The notes beneath the pieces are model-generated. The model had not been told where the DNA came from. It did not search any database and saw only the letters and a list, made by a program, of their open reading frames with translations. Below, one piece after another: positions 17,287 through 25,969 of a stretch of DNA of 64,000 nt (position 1 is the first letter of the stretch; every line of letters starts with the position of its first letter). The DNA is taken from assembly GCF_001701025.1 (NCBI RefSeq), contig NZ_CP016793.1, positions 8,990,001 to 9,054,000 on the forward strand, written 5' to 3'. Origin of the DNA: Lentzea guizhouensis. GTDB taxonomy: Bacteria > Actinomycetota > Actinomycetes > Mycobacteriales > Pseudonocardiaceae. The position numbers and the translations under genes were made by a program.

Positions 17287-18473
17287 CTGTCCACACCGGA
17301 CGCACGGTGACCGGCACACCGGGACGGCGCCTGCTCGTCCTGCTGCTCGCGCACTCGGTGCTGGCGCAGATGGTCACGTTCGTCCTGCGACCGGCCGTCA
17401 CCTACCGGGCCATCGAGCTCGACGTCCCCGGCGGGTGGCTGGGCGCGCTGGCCGCGTCGTTCGCGCTGGTGCCCCTGCTGCTCGCGGCGCCTTCCGGCCA
17501 GGCGACCGACCGGTTCGGCGAGCGGCGGGTGATGATCGCCGGCGCACTGCTGATGACCGCGTCGGCCGCGGTGCTCACGTTCGCCGGCTCGACGACGGCA
17601 GGCCTGGCCGCCGGGGTCGTCGTGCTGGGCACCGGCCACCTGTTCTGCGTCGTGGGCCAGCAGGCCGCCGTCGCCAACGCCGCCCCGCCGGACCGGTTCG
17701 ACGCCGCGTTCGGCTACTACACGTTCGCCGCTTCGCTCGGCCAGGCCCTCGGTCCTGGCCTGATCATCCTGGCCGGCGGCGGACAGGCGGTGCCCGCGAC
17801 CGGCGCCCTGTTCGCCAGTGCGATCGGCATCGGCCTGGTTCTCACCCTGTGCGCGCTCTTCCTCCGCATGCCGCCCCGACCGGCCGAGTCGCGCGAGCAG
17901 GAGACAGGCGGCATCCGCGGCCTCGTCCGGCTACCGGGCCTGCCGCAGGCGCTGCTGGTCAGCTGCGTCGTGCTCGCCGCCGTCGACATCACGCTGGTCT
18001 ACCTGCCCGTGCTCGGCACCGACCGCGCGCTCTCCGCGGGTTTCATCGGCCTGCTGCTGACCCTGCGCGCGGTCGCGTCGATGACGTCCCGCCTCTTCCT
18101 CGGCAAGCTGGTCACGTCGCTGGGCCGGCGGCGCCTGATGATCGGCACCACGGTCCTGTCGGCGTTGTCGATGGCCGCCCTCGCCCTGCCCCTCCCACCC
18201 GCCGCGACGGCCTGCCTGGTCGTCGCACTCGGCCTCGGCCTGGGCGTCGGCCAGCCGCTCACGATGGCCTGGCTCGCCACCTCCACCCCACCGGGCCTGC
18301 GCGGCCGCGCGATGTCCCTGCGGCTGACCGGGAACCGGCTCGGCCAGGTGGTGATCCCGAGCGCGGTCGGCGCCATCGCGGTCAGCGCGGGTGCCGCGGG
18401 CGTTCTCTGCGCCACCGCCGCCGCCCTCGCCGCAGCGGCGGCCCTGGCCCGTCGCGCGAGCTACTCGGCCTGA
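17283..18473 (+). CDS. MFS transporter (12 TM)
   Basis: The 396-aa protein has twelve predicted hydrophobic segments and the MFS motif-A-like loop GQATDRFGERRVMIAG between spans 2 and 3. Its second-half equivalent is KLVTSLGRRRLMIGTT. It is a proton-driven exporter or importer of unknown substrate. The GTG 17283 start depends on the leader ORF for its ribosome site. The 3' end overlaps the convergent MarR gene by 13 bp. Confidence 0.85.
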   Translation: MTVHTGRTVTGTPGRRLLVLLLAHSVLAQMVTFVLRPAVTYRAIELDVPGGWLGALAASFALVPLLLAAPSGQATDRFGERRVMIAGALLMTASAAVLTFAGSTTAGLAAGVVVLGTGHLFCVVGQQAAVANAAPPDRFDAAFGYYTFAASLGQALGPGLIILAGGGQAVPATGALFASAIGIGLVLTLCALFLRMPPRPAESREQETGGIRGLVRLPGLPQALLVSCVVLAAVDITLVYLPVLGTDRALSAGFIGLLLTLRAVASMTSRLFLGKLVTSLGRRRLMIGTTVLSALSMAALALPLPPAATACLVVALGLGLGVGQPLTMAWLATSTPPGLRGRAMSLRLTGNRLGQVVIPSAVGAIAVSAGAAGVLCATAAALAAAAALARRASYSA

Positions 18474-18928
18474 TCTTCGCTCGGCGTTGCGCTGAGTGCG
18501 TCGACACACGCGACGAGGTCCTGCAGCAACCTGTCCTGCTGTGCTTCGGACAGCGGTTCGAGCATCCGCTTCTCGACGGCTCGGACCGCGGTGCTGGCGG
18601 CGCGCAACTGGGCACGGCCGGCGTCGGTGAGCTCGCTGGGCAACGCCCGGCCGTGCGGCGCGGTCTCGGGACGCGTGACGAGCCCGCGGTCCTGCAGTCC
18701 GCGCAGCACCAGGTTCATCGACTGGCGGGTGACGAACACGGCCCGCGCGAGCTCCGCGTTGGACAGTCCGGGCCGCTGGGACAGAACTTCGAGACAGGAG
18801 TACTGCGGCACGGTCAGGTCCACCGGTCGCAGTGCCGTGTCCATCGCGGACCGCAGTGCCGTTGCTGCCCGCTTCAACGCGTACCCGACCGCAGAGTCCA
18901 GCGGTCCGACCACCTCGGCTTGACCCAT
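18461..18928 (-). CDS. MarR-family transcriptional regulator
   Basis: The 155-aa protein has a winged HTH in the middle (LTVPQYSCLEVLSQRPGLSNAELARAVFVTRQSMNLVLRGLQ) and the wing GLVTRPETAPHGRALPSELT, flanked by dimerisation helices. It starts at ATG 18928 inside one of two identical-arm palindromes, so it very probably represses itself and the divergent VOC gene. The Cys in QYSCLEV could sense oxidants, but this is speculation. Confidence 0.92.
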   Translation of the reverse strand: MGQAEVVGPLDSAVGYALKRAATALRSAMDTALRPVDLTVPQYSCLEVLSQRPGLSNAELARAVFVTRQSMNLVLRGLQDRGLVTRPETAPHGRALPSELTDAGRAQLRAASTAVRAVEKRMLEPLSEAQQDRLLQDLVACVDALSATPSEDQAE

Positions 18929-18972
18929 GTCAGCATCATGACATACCGTTCTCGATGTCAGCACATTGACAT
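18927..18972. promoter_or_regulatory. Two MarR operator palindromes, ATGTCA-N6-TGACAT
   Basis: The arms ATGTCA and TGACAT occur twice with 6-nt spacers: 18927-18944 and 18955-18972, centres 28 bp apart. The first covers the start codon of the MarR gene and the second lies just before the Shine-Dalgarno of the VOC gene. Perfect arms and placement make this a strong candidate for the MarR binding sites. Confidence 0.8.
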
Positions 18973-18988
18973 ACGAGAGGAACTGCTC

Positions 18989-19351
18989 ATGACTGTGACC
19001 GGACCCGACTTCCTCGCACTGCAGGTGCGTGACCTGGAGCGGGCGGCGGAGTTCTACGAGACGCAGCTCGGGTTGCGCAGGGTGCCGAGCCCACCCGGTG
19101 CGGTGGTGTTCGGCACGACGCCTGTTCCGTTCGCGGTGCGTGAGGCGTTGCCGGGGGTGGATCTGGACGCGGCACCTTTGGGAGCCGGGGTCGCGTTGTG
19201 GTTGCACGCGGAGGACGCGCAGGGGGTGCACGACCGACTGGTGGCGGCGGGCGTTCCGGTGGTCACGCCGCCGTTCGACGGGCCGTTCGGCCGGACGTTC
19301 GTGTTCGCGGATCCGGACGGGTACGCGGTGACGATCCACGACAAGGCGTGA
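18989..19351 (+). CDS. VOC (glyoxalase/bleomycin-resistance) family protein
   Basis: The 120-aa single VOC domain has FLALQVRDLERAAEFYETQLGL at the N-terminus and RTFVFADPDGYAVTIHD at the C-terminus. The Asp-Pro-(Asp)-Gly motif and metal-ligand positions are typical of lactoylglutathione-lyase-like and antibiotic-resistance proteins. GAGAGGA precedes the ATG. It is divergent from the MarR gene across the two palindromes, suggesting a MarR-controlled detoxification response. Confidence 0.9.
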   Translation: MTVTGPDFLALQVRDLERAAEFYETQLGLRRVPSPPGAVVFGTTPVPFAVREALPGVDLDAAPLGAGVALWLHAEDAQGVHDRLVAAGVPVVTPPFDGPFGRTFVFADPDGYAVTIHDKA

Positions 19352-19410
19352 GCGGTGGCTCATCGGCGAACAACGCGGCACCACCGACCTCGCCTGGGAG
19401 GACGTGCGCG

Positions 19411-19709
19411 TCAGGACAGCTCCGCGATGATCTTCTCGATCCGCCGCGCACGGGTCTGAGGTTGCTTCGCCGCCGCCACCGCCTCTGCCCGCTGCCGCTG
19501 GTTGCTGTAGGACAGCGCGGTGAACGCGGCGCGGAGCGCCGGAACCCGGTCGAGTGCCGCCGCCAGGTCGTCGGGCAGGTCGACGGTGCGTTCGGCCAAG
19601 TCGGGTTCGAGAGTCACCTCGACGGTGTCGCCGGCGCTGACGCCCGCCGCCTCCCGGTCGCCGTCTTGCCGTTGAGCTCGACCGCGGTGGTGAACGTGTG
19701 GCGGGTCAA
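19411..19709 (-). pseudogene. YdeI/DUF1905-type protein with most of its N-terminal domain deleted
   Basis: From TTG 19709 (GGAGGAGG upstream) the frame reads LTRHTFTTAVELNGKTATG, the standard start of a DUF1905 domain. It then runs into the wrong frame. In the next frame REAAGVSAGDTVEVTLEPDLAERTVDLPDDLAAALD and the YdeI-type C-terminus (SYSNQRQRAEAVAAAKQPQTRARRIEKII) follow to 19411. Compared with the family, roughly 45-50 codons are missing. A deletion plus shift makes the gene non-functional. Confidence 0.75.
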
Positions 19710-19766
19710 GGTTCCTCCTCCGGCGCGGCCGACTGTCCGCCTGGGATGGTAGGCGTTCCCGCGAGC

Positions 19767-20741
19767 TCAGGTGCGGCCGCGGAACGTGCCGCGGTACGCG
19801 GTCGGTGACACCCCCAGCTCGGCCTGCAGGTGCAGGCGCAGCGAACCCGCGGTGCCGAACCCAGCGGCGGCGGCGACCTCGTCGACGGGCAGGTCGGTGC
19901 ACTCCAGGAGGGTGCAGGCGCGGCGCACGCGTTGCCGCACCAGCCACCTGCCCGGTGAGGTGCCGAGCTCGTCGCGGAAGCGGCGGGTGAACGTGCGGGT
20001 GCTGGTGGCTTCCTGCGCGGCCAGGTCCCGGAGCGTGACGGGGCGGTGCAGGTTCGCCAGCGCCCACTCGCGAGCCCGCGCGGTCGAGGAGGTGCGGGGC
20101 TGCGGCACGGGCCGGGTGAGGTACTGGGCCTGGTCGCTCGCCCGGTGTGGTGCGACGACGGTGCCGCGGGCCACCTCGTCGGCCACCGCGGCGCCGTGGT
20201 CGGTGCGGATCATGTGCAGGCACAGGTCGATGCCCGCCGCGGCGCCGGCCGAGGTCAAGACGCCGTCGTCGTCGGTGTAGAGCACGTCGAGGTCGAAGGT
20301 GACGTCCGGGAAACGCGCGCGGGCCCGTTCGGAGGCGCGCCAGTGCGTGGTCACCCGGCGGCCGGTCAGCAGGCCCGCGGCGGCCAGCACGAACACGCCG
20401 GTGCAGATCGAGGCGATGCGGGCGCCCGGCCGGATCCGGGCGAGCGCGGCGGTCACCGCCGGGTCGAACGAGCCGTCGTGGTCGGCCGCGGAGCCGGGGA
20501 CGACCACCGTGTCCGCCTCGGCCAGTGCTTCGGGGCCGTGGGGCACCGTGACGGTGAAGTCGGCGTCCGTGCGGATCTCGCCGGGCACCGGGGCGCAGGT
20601 CACGACCTCGTAGAGCGCGCCGCCGGCGGTGGTGCGGGCCTGGCCGAAGAGCCGGTGCACGAGGCTGAGCTCGAAGGGCAGGACCCCGTCGCGGGCCAGG
20701 ACGGCGACGCGGTGGCGACCGTCGGCGGCGAAAACGGTCAT
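19767..20741 (-). CDS. GlxA-type regulator: DJ-1/PfpI-like domain plus AraC HTH
   Basis: The 324-aa protein starts MTVFAADGRHRVAVLARDGVLPFELS and has a class I glutamine amidotransferase-like domain (ASICTGVFVLAAAGLLTGRRVTTHW, Cys in the nucleophile elbow). A C-terminal AraC HTH follows (LRDLAAQEATSTRTFTRRFRDELGTSPGRWL and EVAAAAGFGTAGSLRLH). It is divergent from the flavodoxin-fold reductase gene by 71 bp and probably controls it. ATG 20741 is preferred over upstream starts because homology begins there. Confidence 0.92.
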   Translation of the reverse strand: MTVFAADGRHRVAVLARDGVLPFELSLVHRLFGQARTTAGGALYEVVTCAPVPGEIRTDADFTVTVPHGPEALAEADTVVVPGSAADHDGSFDPAVTAALARIRPGARIASICTGVFVLAAAGLLTGRRVTTHWRASERARARFPDVTFDLDVLYTDDDGVLTSAGAAAGIDLCLHMIRTDHGAAVADEVARGTVVAPHRASDQAQYLTRPVPQPRTSSTARAREWALANLHRPVTLRDLAAQEATSTRTFTRRFRDELGTSPGRWLVRQRVRRACTLLECTDLPVDEVAAAAGFGTAGSLRLHLQAELGVSPTAYRGTFRGRT

Positions 20742-20812
20742 GGCCCGATCCTCGCACATGTTGTCCATCGGGCCGGTCGTCGTGCGGGTCCGGCGCGGTC
20801 AGGATCGGTGTC

Positions 20813-21658
20813 ATGAACGTTTTGTGGATTCAGGCCCACCCGGAAACCCGTTCGTTGAACGGCTTTCTCGCGGAAGCGGGCCAGCGGGCCCTGCGCGACG
20901 AGGGCCACGAGGTCGAGGTGTCCGACCTGTACGCGATGGGCTGGAACCCCGTCGTCGACGCCGCTGCCTACGCGCACGACCCGGCGCGGCGGTTCCAGGT
21001 CGCCGACGCCGCGAAGCAGGCGCACGCCGAAGGCACCGTCAGCGCGGACATCCAGGCCGAGCAGGAGAAGATCGACCGGGCGGACACGATCGTCGTGCAG
21101 TTCCCGCTGTGGTGGTTCGGCATGCCCGCGATCCTCAAGGGCTGGTTCGACCGGGTGTGGCACCAGGGGTACGCCTACGGCCACCGCGGGCCGAACGGCG
21201 AGTGGATCGGGTACGGCGACGGGTTCCTCGCCGGCAAACGCGCGCTGGCAGTCGTGACGACGGGCGGGCCGGCGTGGTTCTACGGCGAGCGCGGCATCCA
21301 CGGCGCGATCGACGAGCTGCTGTTCCCGTTGCAGCACGGCATGTTGTTCTACGGGGGCGCCGAGGTGCTCCCACCGGTGCTGGTCACGGGAGCCGACCGG
21401 TTCACGCCGGCAGACGGTGACCGGGCGGCCGGAGACCTGCGGGCGCGCCTGCTGGCGATCCCGGTGACCGAGCCGGTCCCGTACCGGGCGCAGAACAGTG
21501 GCGACTACGACGAGAACCTCGTGCTGCGACCGGACGTCGCGCCCGGCTCGACCGGTCTGGGCGTCCACGTCAGAACAGGCGTCCGTCCTCTTCCGCCGGT
21601 GGTTCCTCCAGTTCCAGCAGGAACCGCTTGCGCTGCAGGCCACCCGCGTACCCGGTGA
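20813..21658 (+). CDS. NAD(P)H:quinone oxidoreductase, flavodoxin fold (MdaB/KefF-like)
   Basis: The protein begins MNVLWIQAHPETRSLNGFLAEAG and contains QFPLWWFGMPAILKGWFDRVWHQGYAYG plus TTGGPAWFYGERGIHG, the FMN/FAD and active-site loops of the NQO family. It reduces quinones by two electrons. The last ~20 residues after GVHV are Pro/Val-rich and overlap the convergent ogt-like gene by 89 bp. The real stop may therefore have been lost by a one-base shift near 21570; relatives end around here. Confidence 0.88.
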   Translation: MNVLWIQAHPETRSLNGFLAEAGQRALRDEGHEVEVSDLYAMGWNPVVDAAAYAHDPARRFQVADAAKQAHAEGTVSADIQAEQEKIDRADTIVVQFPLWWFGMPAILKGWFDRVWHQGYAYGHRGPNGEWIGYGDGFLAGKRALAVVTTGGPAWFYGERGIHGAIDELLFPLQHGMLFYGGAEVLPPVLVTGADRFTPADGDRAAGDLRARLLAIPVTEPVPYRAQNSGDYDENLVLRPDVAPGSTGLGVHVRTGVRPLPPVVPPVPAGTACAAGHPRTR

Positions 21659-22067
21659 GCGACCCGCGCGACCCGACCACCCGGTGGCACGGGACGATGA
21701 TGCTGATCGGGTTCCACCCGTTGGCGTTGCCCACCGCCTGAGCCGCACCGGGATCACCGAGCTCGGCGGCCAGCTGCCCGTAGGTCCGCGTTTCGCCGTA
21801 GGGGATCGACGTCAGCAGGGCCCACACGCTCTTCTCGAACGCCGAACCGCGCGGCGCCAGCACGAGGTCGAACGTCCGGCGCGTCCCGGCGAAGTACTCG
21901 CCGAGCTGGCGGCGCACCTCGTCGAACCCGGTGGTGACGCGCGGGCCCCGGTCCAGGCGCGGGGTGCGCAGGTGGCCGTCGAAGTACAGGCCGAGCAGGG
22001 CCTCGCCTTCGCCGACCGCGGTCAGCGGGCCGATCGGTGAGTCGATGACGGTGTGGTGGACGGACAT
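21570..22067 (-). CDS. ogt: Methylated-DNA-[protein]-cysteine S-methyltransferase
   Basis: The 165-aa protein carries the active-site motif PCHRV with Cys127, preceded by the helix-turn-helix/Arg-finger region (YGETRTYGQLAAELG) and the Asn hinge (AVGNANGWNPISIIV). It repairs O6-methylguanine by irreversible methyl transfer to the Cys. The start is ATG 22067; a TTG four codons earlier is possible. Gene length is normal. It is convergent with the quinone reductase. Confidence 0.94.
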   Translation of the reverse strand: MSVHHTVIDSPIGPLTAVGEGEALLGLYFDGHLRTPRLDRGPRVTTGFDEVRRQLGEYFAGTRRTFDLVLAPRGSAFEKSVWALLTSIPYGETRTYGQLAAELGDPGAAQAVGNANGWNPISIIVPCHRVVGSRGSLTGYAGGLQRKRFLLELEEPPAEEDGRLF

Positions 22068-22095
22068 CCTGGCTTCCAAGGGGAAGGGTGCGTGA

Positions 22096-23313
22096 TCACG
22101 CCACGATAGCCGTGCGGCGGATCGCCACCAGGGCGACGTCGTCGGTCGCCGGCTGGTCGCCGACCATCGTGGCCATGACCTGGATGCACACCGACTCCGG
22201 GTCGGTGCAGGACACCGCGCCGCGCAGGCGTTCCAGACCGACGTCGAGGTCCTGGCCGCGGCGTTCGACGAGACCGTCGGTGTACAGCACGACCAGGGCC
22301 CCCGGTGGCAGGTCCACCTCGACGCTGCGGCGGCCGGTGTTGCCGAGGTCGAAGCCGATGGGCGGGCCGACCTCGGCGCGCACGAAGTCCGGTTCGGTGT
22401 CCGGGGTGGCGAGGACGGGGATGAGGTGGCCCGCCAGCGCGAGGCTCATGCGGTGGGCGGCGACGTCGATGGTCGCGTAGGCGACGGTGGCCATGGTCTC
22501 GTGCTCGAAGTGGCTCGCCTTGCGGTCGAGCTTGCTCAGCACGACGGCCGGGTCGGTGTACTCCAGCGCGTAGGCGCGCAGGGCGCTGCGCAGGCGGCCC
22601 ATCACGACGGCGGCGCGCAGGCCGTTGCCCACCACGTCGCCGATCACCACGCCCATGCGCCCGTCGGGCAGGTCGAACACGTCGTACCAGTCGCCACCGA
22701 CGCCGCTCTCGGCACCGGGGACGTAGCGGGCGGCCAGCTCCCAGCCCTCGGCGGCGGGCAGGTGGCCGGGCAGCAGGCTCTCCTGCAGCAGGGCGGCCGC
22801 CGAGCGTTCGGCGCGGGTGCGGTCGACGTACACGGCCACGGCGAGGCGGTCGGCGGCGAGCTGGAGGGCGTCGACCTCCTCGTCGGTGAAGACGCGGGTG
22901 GTGGTGCTGCCGACGTGCAGGACGCCGGTGAGCTCGCCCTCGGCGATCATCGGCACGCCGAGCAGCACCTGCAGGCCGTGTTCCCACAGCAGCGGGTTGA
23001 CCACTGTGGACTCGTCCACGTGCTCGATCTGCAGTGGTCGCCGGTGCTGGGCGACGCGGCCCGCGAAGCCCTTGCCGATCGGCACGCGCACGCCCTGGAA
23101 GACCTCCTCCTCCAAGCCGGAGGTCGCCCTCGCCACCAGCTGGGTGCCGCTGCGGTCGGCGAGCAGGACGGTGATCGTGTCGACCGCCAGCAGGTCGCGG
23201 AAGCGCTCCAGCAGGACGTGCAGGAGCTTGTCGAGGTCGAGCTCCTTGAGCGTGCCGTCGGTGACGGCGTCGAGGGCGCGCATCCGGATGGAAGGGGTGC
23301 CGGGCTCGGCCAT
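22096..23313 (-). CDS. GAF domain plus SpoIIE/PP2C-type serine phosphatase
   Basis: The 405-aa protein has an N-terminal GAF domain (about residues 20-165) and a C-terminal RsbU/SpoIIE phosphatase domain with the metal-binding motifs GGDWYDVF (near residue 205) and VIGDVVGNG, then LVLYTDGLVERRG and the final ATDDVALVAIR. Such proteins dephosphorylate anti-sigma-factor antagonists. No anti-sigma gene is adjacent, so its partner is elsewhere. Confidence 0.92.
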   Translation of the reverse strand: MAEPGTPSIRMRALDAVTDGTLKELDLDKLLHVLLERFRDLLAVDTITVLLADRSGTQLVARATSGLEEEVFQGVRVPIGKGFAGRVAQHRRPLQIEHVDESTVVNPLLWEHGLQVLLGVPMIAEGELTGVLHVGSTTTRVFTDEEVDALQLAADRLAVAVYVDRTRAERSAAALLQESLLPGHLPAAEGWELAARYVPGAESGVGGDWYDVFDLPDGRMGVVIGDVVGNGLRAAVVMGRLRSALRAYALEYTDPAVVLSKLDRKASHFEHETMATVAYATIDVAAHRMSLALAGHLIPVLATPDTEPDFVRAEVGPPIGFDLGNTGRRSVEVDLPPGALVVLYTDGLVERRGQDLDVGLERLRGAVSCTDPESVCIQVMATMVGDQPATDDVALVAIRRTAIVA

Positions 23314-23381
23314 GTCACCTCCGTCGCGCCGAACGTCCCCCCGACGCTACGGCCCACCGGCGCGATCGGCAAAAGACGTGA

Positions 23382-24263
23382 TCAACGGACCTGCTCGCGA
23401 GCCCAGTCGGCGAAGCTGGTCAGCGGCAGCCCGAGATCGGTGGCGAACCGCGGCCGGCCGGCCATCCCGGTCTCGTTCATCCGGTCGTGGCCCGCGCCCA
23501 TCTCGGGCATGCCGGCGGCACGGGCCTGCTCCAGCGTCAGGTCCGGTGCGACCAGGTCGACGCCCCAGGCCCGCGAGAGCACCTCGGCGATCTCCGCCAT
23601 CGACAGGTGCTCGCTCGCGAGCTCCAGCTCCACCCGGTGGAACCGCTCCGGGTCGGCGACGGCGGCGGCCACCGCGGTGCCGATGTCCCGCGTGGCGACC
23701 AGGGACAGCCGGGTGGCGGGCCTGACCATGCTCACCAGGCCGCCCTCAAGCCCGCGCGGGAACAGGAACGCCGACGACGGCAGGAAGTTGTCCATGAAGA
23801 AGCCGGGCTTGAGCAGCGTCCACCGCTCGAACCCGGCGGCGCGCACCCGGTCCTGGATCGCGGCCTTGGTGTTCATGGACGCGGCCCTGATCGGGTACAG
23901 CTCGTCCTCGATCCGCTCGCCGGCGCCGTCGACGGTGGTCTGGATGAACTGCGGCACCCCCTGCTCCAGCGCGGCCTCGACCAGGTTGGTGGCCTGGGCG
24001 AGCTCGCCGGCGAAGTCGAAGCCCGCCTCGGTCAGCGCGGCCATCTGCACCGAGAACACCGAGCGGACGCCCTGCACGGCCTGCGTGAGCGACGAGCGGT
24101 CGTTCAGGTCACCGACGACGAGCTCGACGCCCAGCGCCTTGGCGCGGTCGCTCTCCGGGTCGCGGACCAGCGCGCGCACGGGCACACCGGCCGCCCGCAG
24201 CGCCTGGACCGCCGCGCCTCCCTGTTTGCCGGTCGCGCCGGTCACCAGCACGGGTGCGGTCAT
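23382..24263 (-). CDS. NmrA-like NAD(P)-binding protein
   Basis: The 293-aa protein has a Rossmann start VLVTGATGKQGGAAVQAL (GxxGxxG) and the NmrA-type central region (QFIQTTVDGAG...KAAIQDRVRAAGFERWTLLKPGFFMDNFLP). NmrA-like proteins are atypical SDRs that act as redox sensors or reductases. ATG 24263 has GGAGG 7 nt upstream. It is divergent from a TetR gene, with two palindromes between them, so it is the likely repression target. Confidence 0.9.
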   Translation of the reverse strand: MTAPVLVTGATGKQGGAAVQALRAAGVPVRALVRDPESDRAKALGVELVVGDLNDRSSLTQAVQGVRSVFSVQMAALTEAGFDFAGELAQATNLVEAALEQGVPQFIQTTVDGAGERIEDELYPIRAASMNTKAAIQDRVRAAGFERWTLLKPGFFMDNFLPSSAFLFPRGLEGGLVSMVRPATRLSLVATRDIGTAVAAAVADPERFHRVELELASEHLSMAEIAEVLSRAWGVDLVAPDLTLEQARAAGMPEMGAGHDRMNETGMAGRPRFATDLGLPLTSFADWAREQVR

Positions 24264-24289
24264 GAGTGGGCCTCCTTGCAGCGAGAACA

Positions 24290-24343
24290 TAAACGGCGGG
24301 GTCCGCCGTTTACTCGTCCGCTACGATATGGCGGCCCCCGCCA
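24290..24343. promoter_or_regulatory. TetR operators between NmrA-like and TetR genes
   Basis: The arms TAAACGGCGG and CCGCCGTTTA (24290-24299 and 24303-24312) form a perfect inverted repeat with a 3-nt spacer. A second site with the same core, TGGCGG-CCC-CCGCCA, lies at 24329-24343. Both have GGCGG/CCGCC inner arms and a 3-nt spacer. They sit between divergent starts and are probably bound by the adjacent TetR protein. Confidence 0.8.
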
Positions 24344-24364
24344 CTTAGCAAGCACGAGGTTGTC

Positions 24365-24922
24365 ATGGCCGATGGACAGCGCGCCGACGCCCGGCGCAAC
24401 CACGGGCGCATCCTGGCCGTGGCCGAGCAGGAGGTCGCCACGCACGGCGCCAACGCCTCGCTCGAACAGATCGCCCGCGTCGCCGGCGTCGGTTCGGCGA
24501 CCGTGCGCCGCCACTTCCCCACTCGCCACGCGCTGCTGGAAGCCGTGTCGTGGCAACGGATCGAGGTGCTGTGCGCGCGGGCGCGCGAGCTGACCGGGAC
24601 AGCGGACAGCCGGGAGGCGTTGCTCGCGTGGCTGGCCGACGTGGTGACGTACTGCGTTGCGGCGAAAGGACTTGCGACCGCGCTGAACTACGAGGGCGAC
24701 CCCGTGCAGGGCAACTCGTGCGCGACCGCGATCGAGCAGGCCGCGGAACCGTTGCTGCGCAGGGCGGTCGACGACGGCGTGGCGACCGCGGACGTCACCG
24801 TCTCCGACCTGGTCACGCTGATGGTCGGCATCGTGACGGCCACCGAGCACCACAGGGACCCGCTCGCGACGGCCGAGCGGCTGTTCGCGTTGGCGGTGAA
24901 GGGGATCAGCCCGACCGGCTGA
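24365..24922 (+). CDS. TetR-family transcriptional regulator
   Basis: The 185-aa protein has an N-terminal HTH (ADARRNHGRILAVAEQEVA...ASLEQIARVAGVGSATVRRHFPTRHALLEAV) and a helical C-terminal sensor domain. It is divergent from the NmrA-like gene over a region with two palindromes. Its 3' end overlaps the convergent LLM oxidoreductase by 17 bp. It is close in sequence to the TetR at 1-476. Confidence 0.93.
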   Translation: MADGQRADARRNHGRILAVAEQEVATHGANASLEQIARVAGVGSATVRRHFPTRHALLEAVSWQRIEVLCARARELTGTADSREALLAWLADVVTYCVAAKGLATALNYEGDPVQGNSCATAIEQAAEPLLRRAVDDGVATADVTVSDLVTLMVGIVTATEHHRDPLATAERLFALAVKGISPTG

Positions 24923-25863
24923 CGCTCCTGGCCGCACGGGCCAACTCCCCCGCCAGCCGGCGGGTGCGGCTCTGCGTCGCGGCGTCGAGGTCGTGGTGCG
25001 CGGTCAGCACGACCTCGGTCGCCCCCGCCTCGACGTACCGGCGCACCCCGGCGGCCACGGTCTCCTCGTCACCGATCAGCGCCAGGTCGACGGGGTCCTC
25101 GGTGCCGTTGAGCTCCAGCACCCTGCGGTAGGACGCGAACCGGGTGTAGAAGGCGAGCCCCTCGGCCATGGTGCGGCGGGCGTCCGGGTCGGTGGTGACC
25201 GCGGCCGGCACCAGGGCGACCACCCGCGGAGCCGGCCGTCCCGCGGCGCCGCGGCCAGCGTGGGACGATGTGCTCGGCGAGCGCCCTGGGACCGGCCAGG
25301 TACGGCACGGTCCCGTCGGCCAGCTCACCGGTGACCCGCAGGGCCCGCGGAGCCATGGCCGCCACGAGCAACGGGGTCCTGGCGGCGCCGGGCACGTGGG
25401 TGGGCAGCACCGAGCGGGCGGTGAGCAGCTCGCCCTCGAACTCGACGGGTTCGCCGCGCAGCAACGGTCCCAGCGCGGTCAGGAACTCGCGCAACCGGGC
25501 CACCGGCCGTTCCCACGCCAGCCCGAACGCCTGCTCGACGATCGGTGGCGCCCCCAGGGCGACGGCCAGGTGGAACCGGCCGCCGGTGGCCGCCTGCGCG
25601 GTCTGGGCCTGGCTGCCCACCAGCAGCGGGTGCCTGCCGAACACCGGCACCGCCGAGACCCCCACGTCGATGCCGGGGACCTGGGCTCCGACGAGCCCGG
25701 CCAGGCCGACCGCGTCGTGGTCGAGCCGCTGGCCCGTCCACACCGAGTCGACGCCGTGCGACGCGGCCTCGCGGGCCTCGGCCAGCACCGCCCGCACCAC
25801 GTTGACACCGCCCGTGCCCGCCAGCGTGACCCCGTACCGCACGGATTGCGAAGTGATCGACAT
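24906..25863 (-). pseudogene. LLM-class flavin/F420 oxidoreductase, frameshifted
   Basis: From ATG 25863 the frame reads MSITSQSVRYGVTLAGTGG and the LLM barrel (SVWTGQRLDHDAVGLAGLVG, RFHLAVALGAPPIVEQAFG) to AEHIVPRWP. The rest, GRPAPRVVALVPAAVTTDPDARRTM to the stop at 24906, is in another frame. The break lies near 25250-25263 in a run of GC repeats, and two one-base additions would give a smooth HIVPRLAAAAGRPAPRV. LLM enzymes act as monooxygenases or F420 dehydrogenases. It is either degraded or mis-sequenced. Confidence 0.8.
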
Positions 25864-25969
25864 GCACCCCATGTCACCCGCCGCGAACACGCGAGGCACC
25901 CCTGATGCCCATCAACCCGAAGCCTGATGCTCCACAGGCATCGACTGGCCGCCCAGCGTCGCCTGCCGG

